Source: Ampullaceana balthica (Eukaryota; Mollusca; Gastropoda; Lymnaeidae). Taken from it: a DNA stretch of 64,000 nt. Location of the stretch: the NCBI GenBank assembly GCA_944989445.1, contig CALYLW010000551.1:871973-935972 (forward strand), given 5' to 3'. Position 1 is the stretch's first letter, and the number at the start of each line of letters is the position of its first letter. Below are positions 11,130-22,788 of the stretch, in pieces. The notes beneath the pieces are model-generated. The model was given only the letters and a program-made list of their open reading frames with translations, was not told the origin of the DNA and did no database searches. The translations under genes were made by a program, and so were the position numbers.

Positions 11130-11235
11130 AATACTTGATCGTGATGCCATTTACGGAAGGTACTAGCTTAAGAAGTTCGTCTTTTGAATGAAACTGAGCG
11201 AGTACACCTCCTTCTGGAAGAGACTCACAGGCTTT
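11130..11235 (-). CDS. Exon 3 of lectin-VWA gene: middle of C-type lectin domain
   Basis: On the minus strand a ttccattttag acceptor precedes 11235 and GTAAGT follows 11130. The 106-bp exon starts in phase 0 and leaves one base. It encodes KACESLPEGGVLAQ and a helical stretch up to IKY. The ACESL cysteine (predicted residue 55) followed by G-x-LA is the standard second helix region of C-type lectin domains. The predicted partner is the FMC cysteine of exon 4. Joining its last base to exon 4 restores a Phe codon directly before WIGAND, giving a continuous domain. Confidence 0.85.
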
Positions 11236-11329
11236 CTAAAATGGAAATTATGAATGGAATGCACTTTTACATGCATCATCTTTTATTAAAAAACTCATTT
11301 ATACTGAAATAGTAAGGCACGTATTCATA

Positions 11330-12205
11330 CTAAGGGGTCTGTCTAGAAGCAGTGGCCGCTGGCCGCAACCCAAAACAGCAAATTCCTGGAAGGCAACGCC
11401 AAAGTCCGTTATGTTACGTGTTAAGTGCTAGTCAATATGATTACAGTCGCTGTATGTATCCTAGATGCAATGCTGATGATGAAAACCAAAGTACCCGTGT
11501 AGAGTTATTCCGAAGCCAGCGTTTCGCCCCCTCTCACTAGCAACGCCATTGCTATGCGACGGTTTAGGGCCAGGTGAACCAGTACGGATTAGCGAAAGGT
11601 ACCGCGAAGAACATAGGGGACGCCAGCTCTGAGGAAACCTTCCAGTGGGGGTAACACCCTCGGCTGGTAATTGATGATCCTCAGCCTTGCGGCGGTACTA
11701 ACCATTTAGACTCGTATGCTTTGCTGGCGTGGCGCTGAAGTTGTAGCGAGTCAAAGTAAGGAAATGTCCACCGCTCCTTGTGAGGTCAATTTAAGTGTGA
11801 GACATTTAAAACTATGTCCTGGATGTCCAGGCGGTCGCTTCAGAAGTGACAGTTCGGGAGGGGGTATCTACGATGTTAAGTCCCTTTGGGGGAGGGGGCG
11901 GTAAAGTTGAGGGGGTTTACTGGGGAGACCCTTTAAGAGCACTAGGCTCGGGGTACTGATTTTCTTCCCCATGTAGGTTCATGGCAGCTGGATAGCGAAG
12001 TCAATAGCCTCATAAGCTGATGTGCGTCGGATACAGGCCACGTTAAGACACAATTAAACATGTTGGTGAAACTACTATTGCTAAAAAGTCATCCACTGAC
12101 TTGGAGAAGAGATGGGCGCCACCATGAGTACCAAGCAACGAGAAATTTATAATGGAAACATTAGAACCCCCTGCGACCACGAGGTTATGGGTCCATGAGG
12201 AAAAA
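11330..12205 (+). mobile_element. Non-autonomous retroposon-like element, long copy
   Basis: The GC-rich stretch is foreign to its AT-rich surroundings. About 11500-11985 matches the separate insertion at 13851-14336 in order: tcactagcaacgccat, ggtttagggccagg, gtacggattag, cctctgaggaaaccttccag, cctggatg(c/t)cca, gagcactaggctcgggg and ccatgtaggttcatg. This copy continues about 215 bp further to an A-rich end near 12200. Small open frames at 11352 and 11716 show no known domain. It could be a SINE or a truncated LINE. Confidence 0.6.
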
Positions 12206-12270
12206 AAATAATTTTATAATAATTTTTAAACTTATGTTATTTATAAAGTTATAAGTTACAGGGCAATTAC

Positions 12271-12356
12271 CTTAGCTTGCTCCCATGTCTTCGATCCAGG
12301 GAAGTATGTAAAACATGTTTCGTTTATGGAAAAGGCGTCCTCCCCAGAACAAATTG
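12271..12356 (-). CDS. Exon 2 of lectin-VWA gene: N-terminal part of C-type lectin domain
   Basis: On the minus strand a pyrimidine-rich tttctaacag acceptor precedes 12356 and GTAATTG follows 12271. The 86-bp exon enters with two bases of a split codon and ends in phase 0. It encodes ICSGEDAFSINETCFTYFPG followed by SKTWEQAK. The two cysteines (predicted residues 26 and 38) are the extra N-terminal pair of long-form C-type lectin domains. TCFTYF, then TW, then A is the usual first strand and first helix. It joins exon 3 without breaking a codon. Its entry phase matches the exit phase of the signal-peptide exon at 30965-31034. Confidence 0.85.
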
Positions 12357-12899
12357 CTGTTAGAAATAAAAATTAGAACCTGGATAGAAGTTGACGGGTT
12401 TTGTTTATTCTGCTTCCTTTAGCATCATCAGAGGCGTCACTAGGGTTGGTGTCACCCGGGGCGGTAGCTCATGGTGTCACCCCTTCACGACTGAAGGGGC
12501 CATCCATAAATGACGTCACGCGAGGTTGCCGATTTTTACCCCACCCTCCCCCAAGCGTCATACTTTGTCACAAAAACTTAGACCCCACCCCTTTTTTACG
12601 ATATGACGTAACAAAGCTTTGACACCCCTCCCCCAAGCCGTATTTTCTCAATAAAAGTTAGCATGTTGCAAATTATTTTTTGTCATTTAAATATGTATTT
12701 AGGGTAAGTCTGCACTGTAATATCGTAACACGCGTGAAGTCATTGAAAACGTAATTAAATAAATGGTAAGCAATCAAATATTTAAGCGGAACTTTTATTT
12801 AAAGTTTCGCGTTTTTGATGTGACGTCACATTTCTTAAACACCCCCCTCCTCGTACCACATCGTCACAGATGCGTGGACCCCTATGGCGGATTAAAAGG

Positions 12900-14740
12900 G
12901 GGGGGGGTGCTGAACGGGCTAAAGCCCCCAATAATTTAAGGGCCCCCAAACTTTTTATGAATTATAGTGTATAATAAAGATGCAGGCCATTATGTTTGTA
13001 CGAATCCCTGAAAATGCCTTGGAGAGTCATACGGCAATGCTGCAAATGAGTAGGAAGTATAACGGAAACCAGGCTATTCTTCGTGAGAAGTGCATTGTAG
13101 CTCATTATGTGACGTGCACAGCTCATTCCTTTAATTTGGTTGGGAAAAGAGCAGCAGGTTGTCCTACTGCGGTCAGATTTTTTGTCTTCTGCAAAATCTT
13201 TATACCCGACTTGTTGCATCTACTCATCGTTGACAGGTACTTCAAAAACATATGAAATTGATACATGCTAACAAAGCCTTGTCTGACACAAGACGGTCAG
13301 CCTGACATTATTCTGTAAGGTCTGTTAATTGCTCATACAATGAGAATATCGCAGCAATAGAATAATTAGCAACGAATGAAAATCAGCCACGTGACTGCCG
13401 ACTTGAAGAAGAAGGATTTCTAAAGGAAATTGAACACCTGGAAGTCGCTATTTTACTTGAAATTTTGGAAACAATTTTAGAAAGGAAGTCTCTCATTGAG
13501 TTTGTTAAAAAATAGCATTCTTAATTTTATTCCTATGAAGACAAAGGAAAGGGAAAGTCCGTGGTAAAAACAGTGTAAACAATCTTCAATACTATCAAAC
13601 AAAAAAGAAAGCGTCAGTTTGATAAAGGGACATCAACAAAACAGCATTCTCCTGGAGAGAAAAAATTCAAGATTGAGGTATTTCTGGTAATCATTGACAA
13701 ACTTTCTTAAGCCCTATAACATTGGTTAGGTGCATATAAATACATCCATGAGAAATTTGGCTTTCTTACAAACCTAACTGAGCTCAGCACTTTCGCCACC
13801 CGATGGGAAGCAGCCAAGTTAATGGAAGAACATTCAAGTGATTTCGAAGAAGGGGTCGGGTAAATCCGAAGCAACCGTTTCGTCCCCCCCTCAATTTACT
13901 AGCAACGCCATCGAGCGGTGCCGGTTTAGGGCCAGGAGCGCATGTACGGATTAGCAAAAAGTGCCGCGAAGAACGCATTGGACGCCACCTCTGAGGAAAC
14001 CTTCCAGTGGGGGTTGCACCCTAGGTAGGTTTTTGATGATCACCCGGTCTGCGGCGGTCCTAACCATGGAGACCCGTGTGCTTTGCCGGGATGGCGCCAA
14101 AGTGGTAGCGGGTCGTAGTAGGAAATTCCACCACTTGTGAGGGCAACTTAGTGGGAGGCATCTTCGACTGTATGTCCTGGATGCCCAGGTGGCCGCTTCA
14201 GAAGCGACTGCTTTTGGGGGGTTCCTCAGCTGTTACGTCCCTTTGGTGGCCAGATGGCTAAGGGGGTCTTCTGGGAAGACCCATAAAGAGCACTAGGCTC
14301 GGGGCTTCTGATTTTCTTCCACATGTAGGTTCATGCGTGATTTCGAAGACTGCTTACCTTCAGAATTAGTCCAATTTTCTGAACTCTTAAAAAAGTTATT
14401 ATCCAGCCCCAGGCTCAGGGTTAGGAAAAGGAATTAGCACAAAGCGAAACTCAAAAAACTTGCACAGAGCTAAAATATTTGCTGCTTTTGAATGAGCTAT
14501 ATTTCACACAGTCCTTTACAAATGTACACATCGCACTTCGCATCTATCTTTCAATGATGACATCAAACTGCAGCTGAGAGCGATCCTTTTCAAAGTTGAA
14601 AAGAATATATAATGAGAATTTGCATGGGACGAAAAAGGCTGAATATGCTCTCTCTAATGAGCATTGAAAAGGAACTTATAAGCTTACTCAGCTTTATTGA
14701 CTTGATTGAAAACTTCGCCATTTGAAAAATTCGCAAACGA
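12900..14740 (+). pseudogene. ZMYM1-like hAT transposase, decayed
   Basis: The reading frame is interrupted many times and by the 486-bp insertion at 13851-14336. It resumes after that insertion with LPSELVQFSELLKK, which continues the transposase order. Detectable in order are the AHSFNLVG region, the segment after the catalytic core, and the C-terminal helices RLNMLSLMSIEKEL and FIDLIENFA. A second copy of the C-terminal part lies at about 16740-16850 through tandem duplication. It is not functional. Confidence 0.75.
13851..14336 (+). mobile_element. Retroposon-like insertion with 13-bp target duplication
   Basis: The sequence GTGATTTCGAAGA occurs on both sides (13838-13850 and 14337-14349). 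The 486-bp insert between them matches part of the element at 11330-12205. A long duplication of this kind fits target-primed reverse transcription, but there is no poly(A) or simple repeat at the 3' end, which reads catgtaggttcatgc. Removing the insert rejoins the hAT coding remnant. Confidence 0.8.
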
Positions 14741-15867
14741 AAGTTGTTGGTTGAAATAATAATCATACATATTTTTCAATAATTTTTGTTATTTCAAATA
14801 GAGAAAAGAATTCGTTACCTCATGATTTTTTTTTAAAATACGGAATAACGCGTAATACTATTCTTTAAGGGGGCGCGTTCATAAGCACTAAGCAGCGTAA
14901 GTCGGGATGGGACCGTCGTAACCGGATGACTACCTGTATATAAACATGCATATCTATGCTTTCACGCCTTTAATAAATATATATATATATAAAATATTAA
15001 CTCAAAGACATTGAAATCATAATTTTCCTCAAGAAAAATATCAACAAAGAAAACCCATCATTTGATTTTTTTTCTTTGTGGGGGTGGTGGTGATAAAAAT
15101 CGTATTCCCCCCCACCCCACTGTGGTGGAGGGATTCGTGAGGTGGGAATCGTTCATGGCTTTATATCTTTTAAAACAGAGGACACTGCCTCTTTCATTCC
15201 AGCCGTTTTTTAAAGATCTCTCTGCTGCGACTATTTCTTTTCTTTTTTTCCTAATTTGTTTTAATGTTGTTCGTGTGTTGGGACTGTTTTATTATTGCAA
15301 GTTAACTGATATTTTTTAATAAGAATTTTCACGTTTCACGTATTTCATTGTATTTCTTAATTTCTTTCTAGATTAAAAAATGTGTCATATTTTGTTTCCT
15401 GACAAAATGGTACACAGTAAAATTTTAGGCTTGGGTGTCACCCCCTGGTGGGTGTCACCCGGGGCGGCCCGCCCCCCCCCCGCCCCCCCTAGTGACGCCA
15501 CTGAGCATCATAAAAGTATAAAAAAAAGTCTTGATAATAAACTCATATAAATCTCGGCAATTCATAGTGAAAAATGGTAAGTACGGGAAAAAAAATCCCC
15601 GTTAATTTTTGCGTATGGAAGAAATTGTTTGAAGAAATACAGTGCTAAATCTGTGGGAAAGACTGACATAACATAGACAAAAACCCACAACGTGTGAGGC
15701 TAGACCTTAAATTCCTTGCTTGAATTGTGCTTGGCAATCAGAGCTAATCAAGGTGAGGAATTGGGTTGACTCAATAATACTAAAGGCACTGTCACGTGAA
15801 AATCACGATATTGAGGACAGAGAAAAAGGTCACGTGAGAGAGGCGTGGTGAGAAGGTTCGAGAATAA

Positions 15868-15872
<5 letters not shown>

Positions 15873-15962
<90 letters not shown>
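15873..15962. repeat. (GA)n microsatellite, copy 1
   Basis: About 45 GA dinucleotides without visible interruption. Reverse-strand Leu-Ser repeats are a translation artefact. Confidence 0.97.
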
Positions 15963-15966
<4 letters not shown>

Positions 15967-16129
15967 GCTGTGTTAATACATGTCTCCACCATGTGAATAC
16001 TGTTTAATCTCGTACAAAGTGATTTGTGTAATCATTGGCTATTCCAGTAATAAAGTTCATTTTATTAACATTACGTGTTTCAAGAAATCATTTTACGAAA
16101 GATGTTATTATTTGATAACTAGATTGTTC

Positions 16130-16540
16130 CGGGGCGCCGTGGCGCCTTCGGCGCCCACTTCTTATTCATAAGCAAAAATTAAACTTGCTGAAATGTTCAC
16201 AAAGTATTTTTATAGGGGCCGTCCATAAAGTACGCCACTTTTTTTGTCAAAACCCCAAGTAACTTATCCTTGTTTGATAAATACGAAATATTAAACTTCC
16301 TGAAATGTACACAAAGTATTTTATAATTATAAATCATCAAATCCTATTTTTACATCGTTCCCTTTTTCCAAAATTAAGATATAAGCTAAAGCAATGACGT
16401 CATATAATATATTTTTTACAGCGCGTCTTTAATTTGTAATTAATTTGCACACCTTTTGATGCACACCTTGTGTTAAATATAAGATCAACCAATGACGTCA
16501 TATTAAATATTTTTACAGCGCTAATCACCACACGATTTTT
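16130..16540 (-). repeat. Degraded Helitron-like segment, reverse orientation, copy 1
   Basis: It contains the gcgccgtggcgccttcggcgccc hairpin-rich block, the tttgataaatacgaaatattaa segment and aatgacgtcatataatat, all diagnostic of the Helitron-like family at 51-64 kb read in reverse. Clean ends are not seen. It is duplicated at about 18250-18660. Confidence 0.65.
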
Positions 16541-17995
16541 TAAAACTGCTATAGACTGTTGTACATCATCAGCGTTCCACATCCAATGAGTGAGCCACTT
16601 GGGCTTTTATATTATTTACAGTCCTTTACAAATGTACACATCGCACTTCGCATCTATCTTTCAATGATGACATCAAACTGCAGCTGAGAGCGATCCTTTT
16701 CAAAGTTGAAAAGAATATATAATGAGAATTTGCATGGGACGAAAAAGGCTGAATATGCTCTCTCTAATGAGCATTGAAAAGGAACTTATAAGCTTACTCA
16801 GCTTTATTGACTTGATTGAAAACTTCGCCATTTGAAAAATTCGCAAACGAAAGTTGTTGGTTGAAATAATAATCATACATATTTTTCAATAATTTTTGTT
16901 ATTTCAAATAGAGAAAAGAATTCGTTACCTCATGATTTTTTTTTAAAATACGGAATAACGCGTAATACTATTCTTTAAGGGGGCGCGTTCATAAGCACTA
17001 AAGCAGCGTAAGTCGGGATGGGACCGTCGTAACCGGATGACTACCTGTATATAAACATGCATATCTATGCTTTCACGCCTTTAATAAATATATATATATA
17101 TAAAATATTAACTCAAAGACATTGAAATCATAATTTTCCTCAAGAAAAACATCAACAAAGAAAACCCATCATTTGATTTTTTTTCTTTGGGGGGGTGGGG
17201 GGGGGTGGGGGTGGTGGTGATAAAAATCGTATTCCCCCCCACCCCACTGTGGTGGAGGGATTCGTGAGGTGGGAATCGTTCATGGCTTTATATCTTTTAA
17301 AACAGAGGACACTGCCTCTTTCATTCCAGCCGTTTTTTAAAGATCTCTCTGCTGCGACTATTTCTTTTCTTTTTTTCCTAATTTGTTTTAATGTTGTTCG
17401 TGTGTTGGGACTGTTTTATTATTGCAAGTTAACTGATATTTTTTAATAAGAATTTTCACGTTTCACGTATTTCATTGTATTTCTTAATTTCTTTCTAGAT
17501 TAAAAAATGTGTCATATTTTGTTTCCTGACAAAATGGTACACAGTAAAATTTTAGGCTTGGGTGTCACCCCCTGGTGGGTGTCACCCGGGGCGGCCCGCC
17601 CCCCCCCCGCCCCCCCCTAGTGACGCCACTGAGCATCATAAAAGTATAAAAAAAAGTCTTGATAATAAACTCATATAAATCTCGGCAATTCATAGTGAAA
17701 AATGGTAAGTACGGGAAAAAAAATCCCCGTTAATTTTTGCGTATGGAAGAAATTGTTTGAAGAAATACAGTGCTAAATCTGTGGGAAAGACTGACATAAC
17801 ATAGACAAAAACCCACAACGTGTGAGGCTAGACCTTAAATTCCTTGCTTGAATTGTGCTTGGCAATCAGAGCTAATCAAGGTGAGGAATTGGGTTGACTC
17901 AATAATACTAAAGGCACTGTCACGTGAAAATCACGATATTGAGGACAGAGAAAAAGGTCACGTGAGAGAGGCGTGGTGAGAAGGTTCGAGAATAA

Positions 17996-18000
<5 letters not shown>

Positions 18001-18082
<82 letters not shown>
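18001..18082. repeat. (GA)n microsatellite, copy 2
   Basis: The tandem-duplicate partner of the GA tract at 15873-15962, a few units shorter. Confidence 0.97.
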
Positions 18083-18086
<4 letters not shown>

Positions 18087-18738
18087 GCTGTGTTAATACA
18101 TGTCTCCACCATGTGAATACTGTTTAATCTCGTACAAAGTGATTTGTGTAATCATTGGCTATTCCAGTAATAAAGTTCATTTTATTAACATTACGTGTTT
18201 CAAGAAATCATTTTACGAAAGATGTTATTATTTGATAACTAGATTGTTCCGGGGCGCCGTGGCGCCTTCGGCGCCCACTTCTTATTCATAAGCAAAAATT
18301 AAACTTGCTGAAATGTTCACAAAGTATTTTTATAGGGGCCGTCCATAAAGTACGCCACTTTTTTTGTCAAAACCCCAAGTAACTTATCCTTGTTTGATAA
18401 ATACGAAATATTAAACTTCCTGAAATGTACACAAAGTATTTTATAATTATAAATCATCAAATCCTATTTTTACATCGTTCCCTTTTTCCAAAATTAAGAT
18501 ATAAGCTAAAGCAATGACGTCATATAATATATTTTTTACAGCGCGTCTTTAATTTGTAATTAATTTGCACACCTTTTGATGCACACCTTGTGTTAAATAT
18601 AAGATCAACCAATGACGTCATATTAAATATTTTTACAGCGCTAATCACCACACGATTTTTTAAAACTGCTATAGACTGTTGTACATCATCAGCGTTCCAC
18701 ATCCAATGAGTGAGCCACTTGGGCTTTTATATTATTTA

Positions 18739-19104
18739 TACCTACTAACACACATGAAAAGTGATGTGTGACATTAATTGGTGCCAGCAGTGAAAACGAG
18801 GCGGGCATTAATTCAAAAATGGCAAAGGTCAACATGTGAAAATTTCAGAAAGTTATTGTGAACAAAGGTAAAAGGAAACTAGCATTACGGCAGACCCATC
18901 TCAAATCAGATATTTGTAGTTTGGCTATCTACAGTTGTTAATAGAAGAATGTAATACTATACATTATTCATGAAATAAAGATAATCAAATCAAGATCGTG
19001 CAGTTGACACGATAGAGAAACATTACATGGTCATGGTGGAATTGTTTATTTCGTGTTCAAAAAGGAAGGTGTTCATTAAATGAAACAATATTGTGAGCCA
19101 TCGT
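18739..19104. other. Spacer without a recognisable gene
   Basis: AT-rich sequence between the tandem duplication and the pair of 150-bp direct repeats. No coding motif or terminal repeat was recognised. Confidence 0.4.
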
Positions 19105-19422
19105 AATTTGTGAAAATTAAAGGCTGTATAAAGTGGTGTATAGACTTTTATAGAAGTCTATGAAATACGAGGAATGTGCCGGTAAAACAGTTGAACTACT
19201 ACACACGTTGCATGTAGTATGTAGCAGGCATGCTTTGTGAGAATCTAGGTCACCAATCAACTCTCTGGGTGACACCCAAATTTGTGAAAATTAAACGCTG
19301 TATGCAGTGGTGTATAGACTTTTTTGAAGTCTATGAAATACGAGGAATGTGCCAGTAAAAAAGTTGAACTACTACACACGTTGCATGTAGTAGGCTTGCA
19401 TTGTGAGAATCTAGGTCACCAA
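19105..19422. repeat. Two direct repeats of about 150 bp separated by a LINE scrap
   Basis: 19105-19256 and 19279-19422 match over most of their length (aatttgtgaaaattaaa, ctgtat, gtggtgtatagactttt, gaaatacgaggaatgtgcc, gaactactacacacgttgca, gagaatctaggtcacc). The bases joining them, 19255-19279, are identical to 19763-19787 inside the nearby LINE fragment. Confidence 0.9.
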
Positions 19423-19486
19423 GCTTACTGCACACTAGTCGGTTCTACACACAGCAGAAAACAAAACATTTGAACTCGTAGTAGTA

Positions 19487-19840
19487 GTAGATGTTCTTAT
19501 AGTCACGCATGTCTGCATATCCTTGAATCTCGTCGGCTTTGTTGCTGAGCCAATTGTCCTGCATCTGACGGAGTTTCTGTTGTACAGTTCTGCGTATGTT
19601 ATTGAGCGCACCTCTCCTTGCCGTGGACTTGGGGTTATTGAGGTAAGCATGGTGGAGGTGGTGTTTCTCATCCAATAACTGCTTGATGTCTTCGCAGTTC
19701 TCATCGAACCAGTCCTTATGTTTCCTGGTCTGAGGCCCCAGGGTTTCTGTAGCTGGGGTGTAAATCAACTCTCTGGGTGACACCCAATCTGCCTCCACGT
19801 TTTGGTTGTCCGGAGAGGTGGATTTCAAGCTCTCTTCCAG
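19487..19840 (-). pseudogene. Internal fragment of the APE-type LINE
   Basis: The minus-strand frame encodes [14 protein letters not shown], then [14 protein letters not shown], then [13 protein letters not shown] and [13 protein letters not shown]. It is nearly identical to the linker between endonuclease and reverse transcriptase of the LINE at 24281-28320 (about 25966-26310). Both the 5' and 3' parts are missing, so it is not a usual 5'-truncated insertion. It lies in reverse orientation to that LINE. Confidence 0.9.
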
Positions 19841-20345
19841 AACTATAGAAGCTATGGAAAACTGTGTAAATCGGTGAATTGTGAATCGAGGAGCTGATTT
19901 GTGACAATTCACAATTAATAGTATTATTAAATTCTAAATAAAGAGAAGAACTGAATTTATATTCATTCATTGTCTGGGAATTATTAGAATTGTAATTTTG
20001 GATTAATCGATTGAACTATAGCTACTCTAAATTTTGGAAATTATTAACTAAGTGGATTATTTAATTAAAAACTTTGGACCATCGGATGTGTTTTGTCAAT
20101 CTGAGGGAGCGTAAATATATAGTATGCTTTAGATCATGTGAATGGATATTTTGTTGCATCATTTTGTCAAAATTAAATTTAATGGTCTAGATGTGTCATT
20201 TGATTAGAGTTAACATATTTTATAATATTTCATATTTTGAATTAAAAAATTTCTCTTTTGTATTATTTTGCATTGATAGATACATAATTATATTGATACA
20301 TCACATTGATTACTGAATTGCTTGACTCATATAATTCTATAAAAC
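19841..20345. other. AT-rich spacer
   Basis: I see no gene, inverted ends or tandem structure here beyond AT-rich sequence. Confidence 0.4.
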
Positions 20346-21950
20346 ATGGATATCTATAAAGAATTCACTGCTATAGCTGAAATGTTTGCATAACTGGAAA
20401 AGAAATGAAAGACATCGTCGAAGAGAAAGTCAAAGTAGCTTGAAAAAAAGAGAAGCAAAAGGAAAAAAGAAGCCAATGAAGAAAAGAAGCAAAAATAGCC
20501 AAAGAAGAAGAGAAGCAAAAGCAAATAATTGAAAGAGAAGATAGAGTTGCAAGAAGAGAACTTGAACAACATAAAATGACAACTTAAAACTACAAATTGA
20601 GATACAGAGCAAAGGTTACCATCCTTGTATTGACGCAAATGCAAAGTAAACACCGAAGGGTACAATCAAAGTTAGAAAATATGATACTAATAAAGAAAAA
20701 AATGGATGTTTATCGTATCTGGATTATTTTGAATCCATAATGACCATGAAAGAATATGACAAAAATATTGGCCAGCTCAACTAATGACTCCGCTAACAGG
20801 AGAAGCATTCGAAGCTTACACAACAGTATAGCCAAAAAGGACAAAAACATATAAAATGTCAAAAACGATCTTCTATATCATTTTGGGAAGTCAGAAAATG
20901 ATGATAGAAAGGAATTTCCTGAGATGTGAATCAAGATGGACAAAAATCCTCAGATCATAGTACATCAAGCACAACTTAAATTAACGAAATGGCTGGAGCT
21001 TACAGCAATAGACACAAGCAATCCAAAGGCCATACTAGACATGGTGGTAATTGATACATTCCTAGAAAACGGAACATAAGCTCTATTGACATATTTAACT
21101 GATAAGAAAATTCGTACACAAACAGAGCTAAAAATGCATTTCGCTCATTCAAGGACTCTCATCCAAATTTAGAAATGGATAAAAGAGAAGATATCTTTGC
21201 ATCAGTACAAAATTTAAAAAAAAGAGAGAAAAAGACAAGGAATGAGAAACCAGAGTCTTCCAAACCCAGGTAACAGACAAACTATTTGCTGTTACTGTAA
21301 CAAGCCAGGTCATATGGCGAAGCATTGTTGCTACAACAGACTGCAACCAAATAGGGTGTCATCCAATGGCAGCCCCACACAAAAGAAAACATAAGAAATA
21401 TCAAGACAAGGTCAATTTGAAAGCAAAGGTAGACGATCATGGAGAGGAAGATATAATCATAATTCCAGACACAGAGATTATTGTCAACCATGGAGAAGGA
21501 GTGACAAGATGTAAATAATAGAGGGAAGAAGAAACACGATCTAGTGATAATGTGGCCACTATTGACAGTCATGAAAAGCTTAAATTCTACCCAGTTTATA
21601 TCAATAATAGGAAATGTATGTGTCTTTGCGATTCAAGGTGTACGTTCGTGGTACACAGCAGGATGGTATAAGAAGAAGAATATGATGGTCAAAAAGACAC
21701 ACTTATAATGACTGATGGCACAAAGAGAGATTGTACAACTGCTACTCTTACCATCAACTCACCCTGGTTTCAAGGTGAAGTTCAAGCGAGAATTTTGAAA
21801 GATGCTATTTGTGATCTTATCATAGGCAATATTGAAGGTGTTGTTGACTATTCTGATAAAATGTTTAAATCATGGTGTGACAACTACCAACTATGTGCCA
21901 GTGTACAAATCAGAGTCACCACGAAAAGAAATGTTTTTAGACATTAATGC
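20346..21950 (+). pseudogene. Gypsy-like LTR retrotransposon gag/protease remnant
   Basis: The plus strand carries a lysine/glutamate-rich coiled-coil-like stretch (about 20400-20560). A gag-like region follows, then a CCHC zinc knuckle (C-x2-C-x4-H-x4-C at 21288-21328). An aspartic-protease-like segment follows: a CDS motif at about 21627-21635, then a long open stretch (21708-21947) ending in an ILKDAICDLIIGNIEG-type sequence typical of Gypsy proteases. The active-site D-S-G reads D-S-R, and stops and frameshifts break the frame. Reverse transcriptase and integrase are not found downstream. It is a dead fragment. Confidence 0.7.
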
Positions 21951-22097
21951 TGATGAGAATATTGAAATATGAAGCCAACTATTGTCAAAGCAAGAATTAA
22001 AAAAATAATACAATAAATTAAATAAAAATAAATAAAACTAAAAGAAGAAGATAAAACCATAATGGAAATAAAAACGAAACTCATCAAAGACAATCAA

Positions 22098-22318
22098 ACG
22101 GGCCAAAACAAACATTACAAGCTAGATAGAGGCATGTTAGTAAACATTGCACAAGCAAGAACATGTAAAAGCGGGCCAAAACAAACATTACAAGCTAGAT
22201 AGAGGCATGTTAGTAAACATTGCACAAGCAAGAACATGTAAAAGCGGGCCAAAACAAACATTACAAGTCAGATAGAGGCATGTTAGTAAAAATTGCACAA
22301 GCAAGTACATGTAAAAGA
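22098..22318. repeat. 73-bp tandem triplication
   Basis: A 73-bp unit from cgggccaaaacaaacattac to gaacatgtaaaag is repeated three times; the last copy has a few substitutions. It lies at the end of the Gypsy-like remnant. Confidence 0.95.
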
Positions 22319-22373
22319 GTGGTTATTCCTGAAACCATTATAAAAATGACACATAGCAATCCTTACTTCAGGG

Positions 22374-22660
22374 TGTCAGGGAAATATTATATTCTACTGG
22401 GGTTTTCCCGTTTTGGGAATGTTAATGTTAGGCTGTTGCGCGGTGCGCACTATTGTTGGCACATTTCTTGGTTTGACGTAGTGTGGGGGGATGACGTCAA
22501 TAGAGGGATGCGAGAGTGACGGTTGTGTAGCGGATTGCAAGGACAGTGTTGTTATTATAATATATTGAAGGATTTCTGTTTCAATTAAAAGATAGATTCT
22601 TCTGAAGGTGTTTGACTTATTGTGTTTAAGCCTTGTGAGTCATACAATTCCCTAGAACTT
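22374..22660 (+). mobile_element. Possible solo or 3' LTR
   Basis: The segment starts TGTCAGGGAA and ends near aattccctagaactt. The inverted AGGGAA/TTCCCT ends, the length and a position just after the gag/protease remnant fit an LTR. No second LTR copy is present, so this is tentative. Confidence 0.3.
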
Positions 22661-22788
22661 GAAACAGGGGTCTCCAAACTTTTCTGCTGGAGGGCCGCAT
22701 TAACTGTCAAAGAGCAATTTGGGTGCCGACTACACACAATAGGTCCTAATAAGAAACAATTAAAACATAAATGTTGTTTATAATTATA

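Larger units (their letters stand above)
12429..15503 (+). mobile_element. hAT transposon (ZMYM1-like), complete ends, 8-bp target duplication
   Basis: The ends are CAGAGGCGTCACTAGG (from 12429) and CCTAGTGACGCCACTG (to 15503), near-perfect inverted repeats. Both are flanked by the same 8 bp, AGCATCAT, at 12421-12428 and 15504-15511, the hallmark of hAT insertion. Inside, on the plus strand, lie broken transposase pieces of the ZMYM1-like class: AHYVTCTAHSFNLVGKRAAG-type sequence near 13100, a HLEVAILLEILETILERKSL stretch near 13430, and RLNMLSLMSIEKELISLL near 14640. Stops and frameshifts show it is dead. A retroposon is nested at 13851-14336. The right part is included in the tandem duplication that starts at 14511. 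Confidence 0.9.
14511..18738. repeat. 2.1-kb tandem segmental duplication
   Basis: 14511-16620 and 16621-18738 are nearly identical head-to-tail copies. Differences seen are the length of the G-rich run near 15080/17190, the GA tract length, the C-run length near 15470/17600 and a few single bases. The unit includes the right part of the hAT at 12429-15503, its right end (15503 and 17631), and the flank. The duplication is therefore younger than the hAT insertion. The junction shows almost no microhomology. Confidence 0.95.

Noticed and set aside
12495..12880. A separate MITE beginning ggggccatccataaatgacg
   Set aside because: The start resembles a widespread invertebrate repeat end, but the opposite end is not a clean inverse and no target duplication was seen, so I left it as part of the hAT interior.
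15792..18112. Minus-strand Leu-Ser repeat frames (two copies)
   Set aside because: Translation of the GA microsatellites, duplicated with the 2.1-kb segment.
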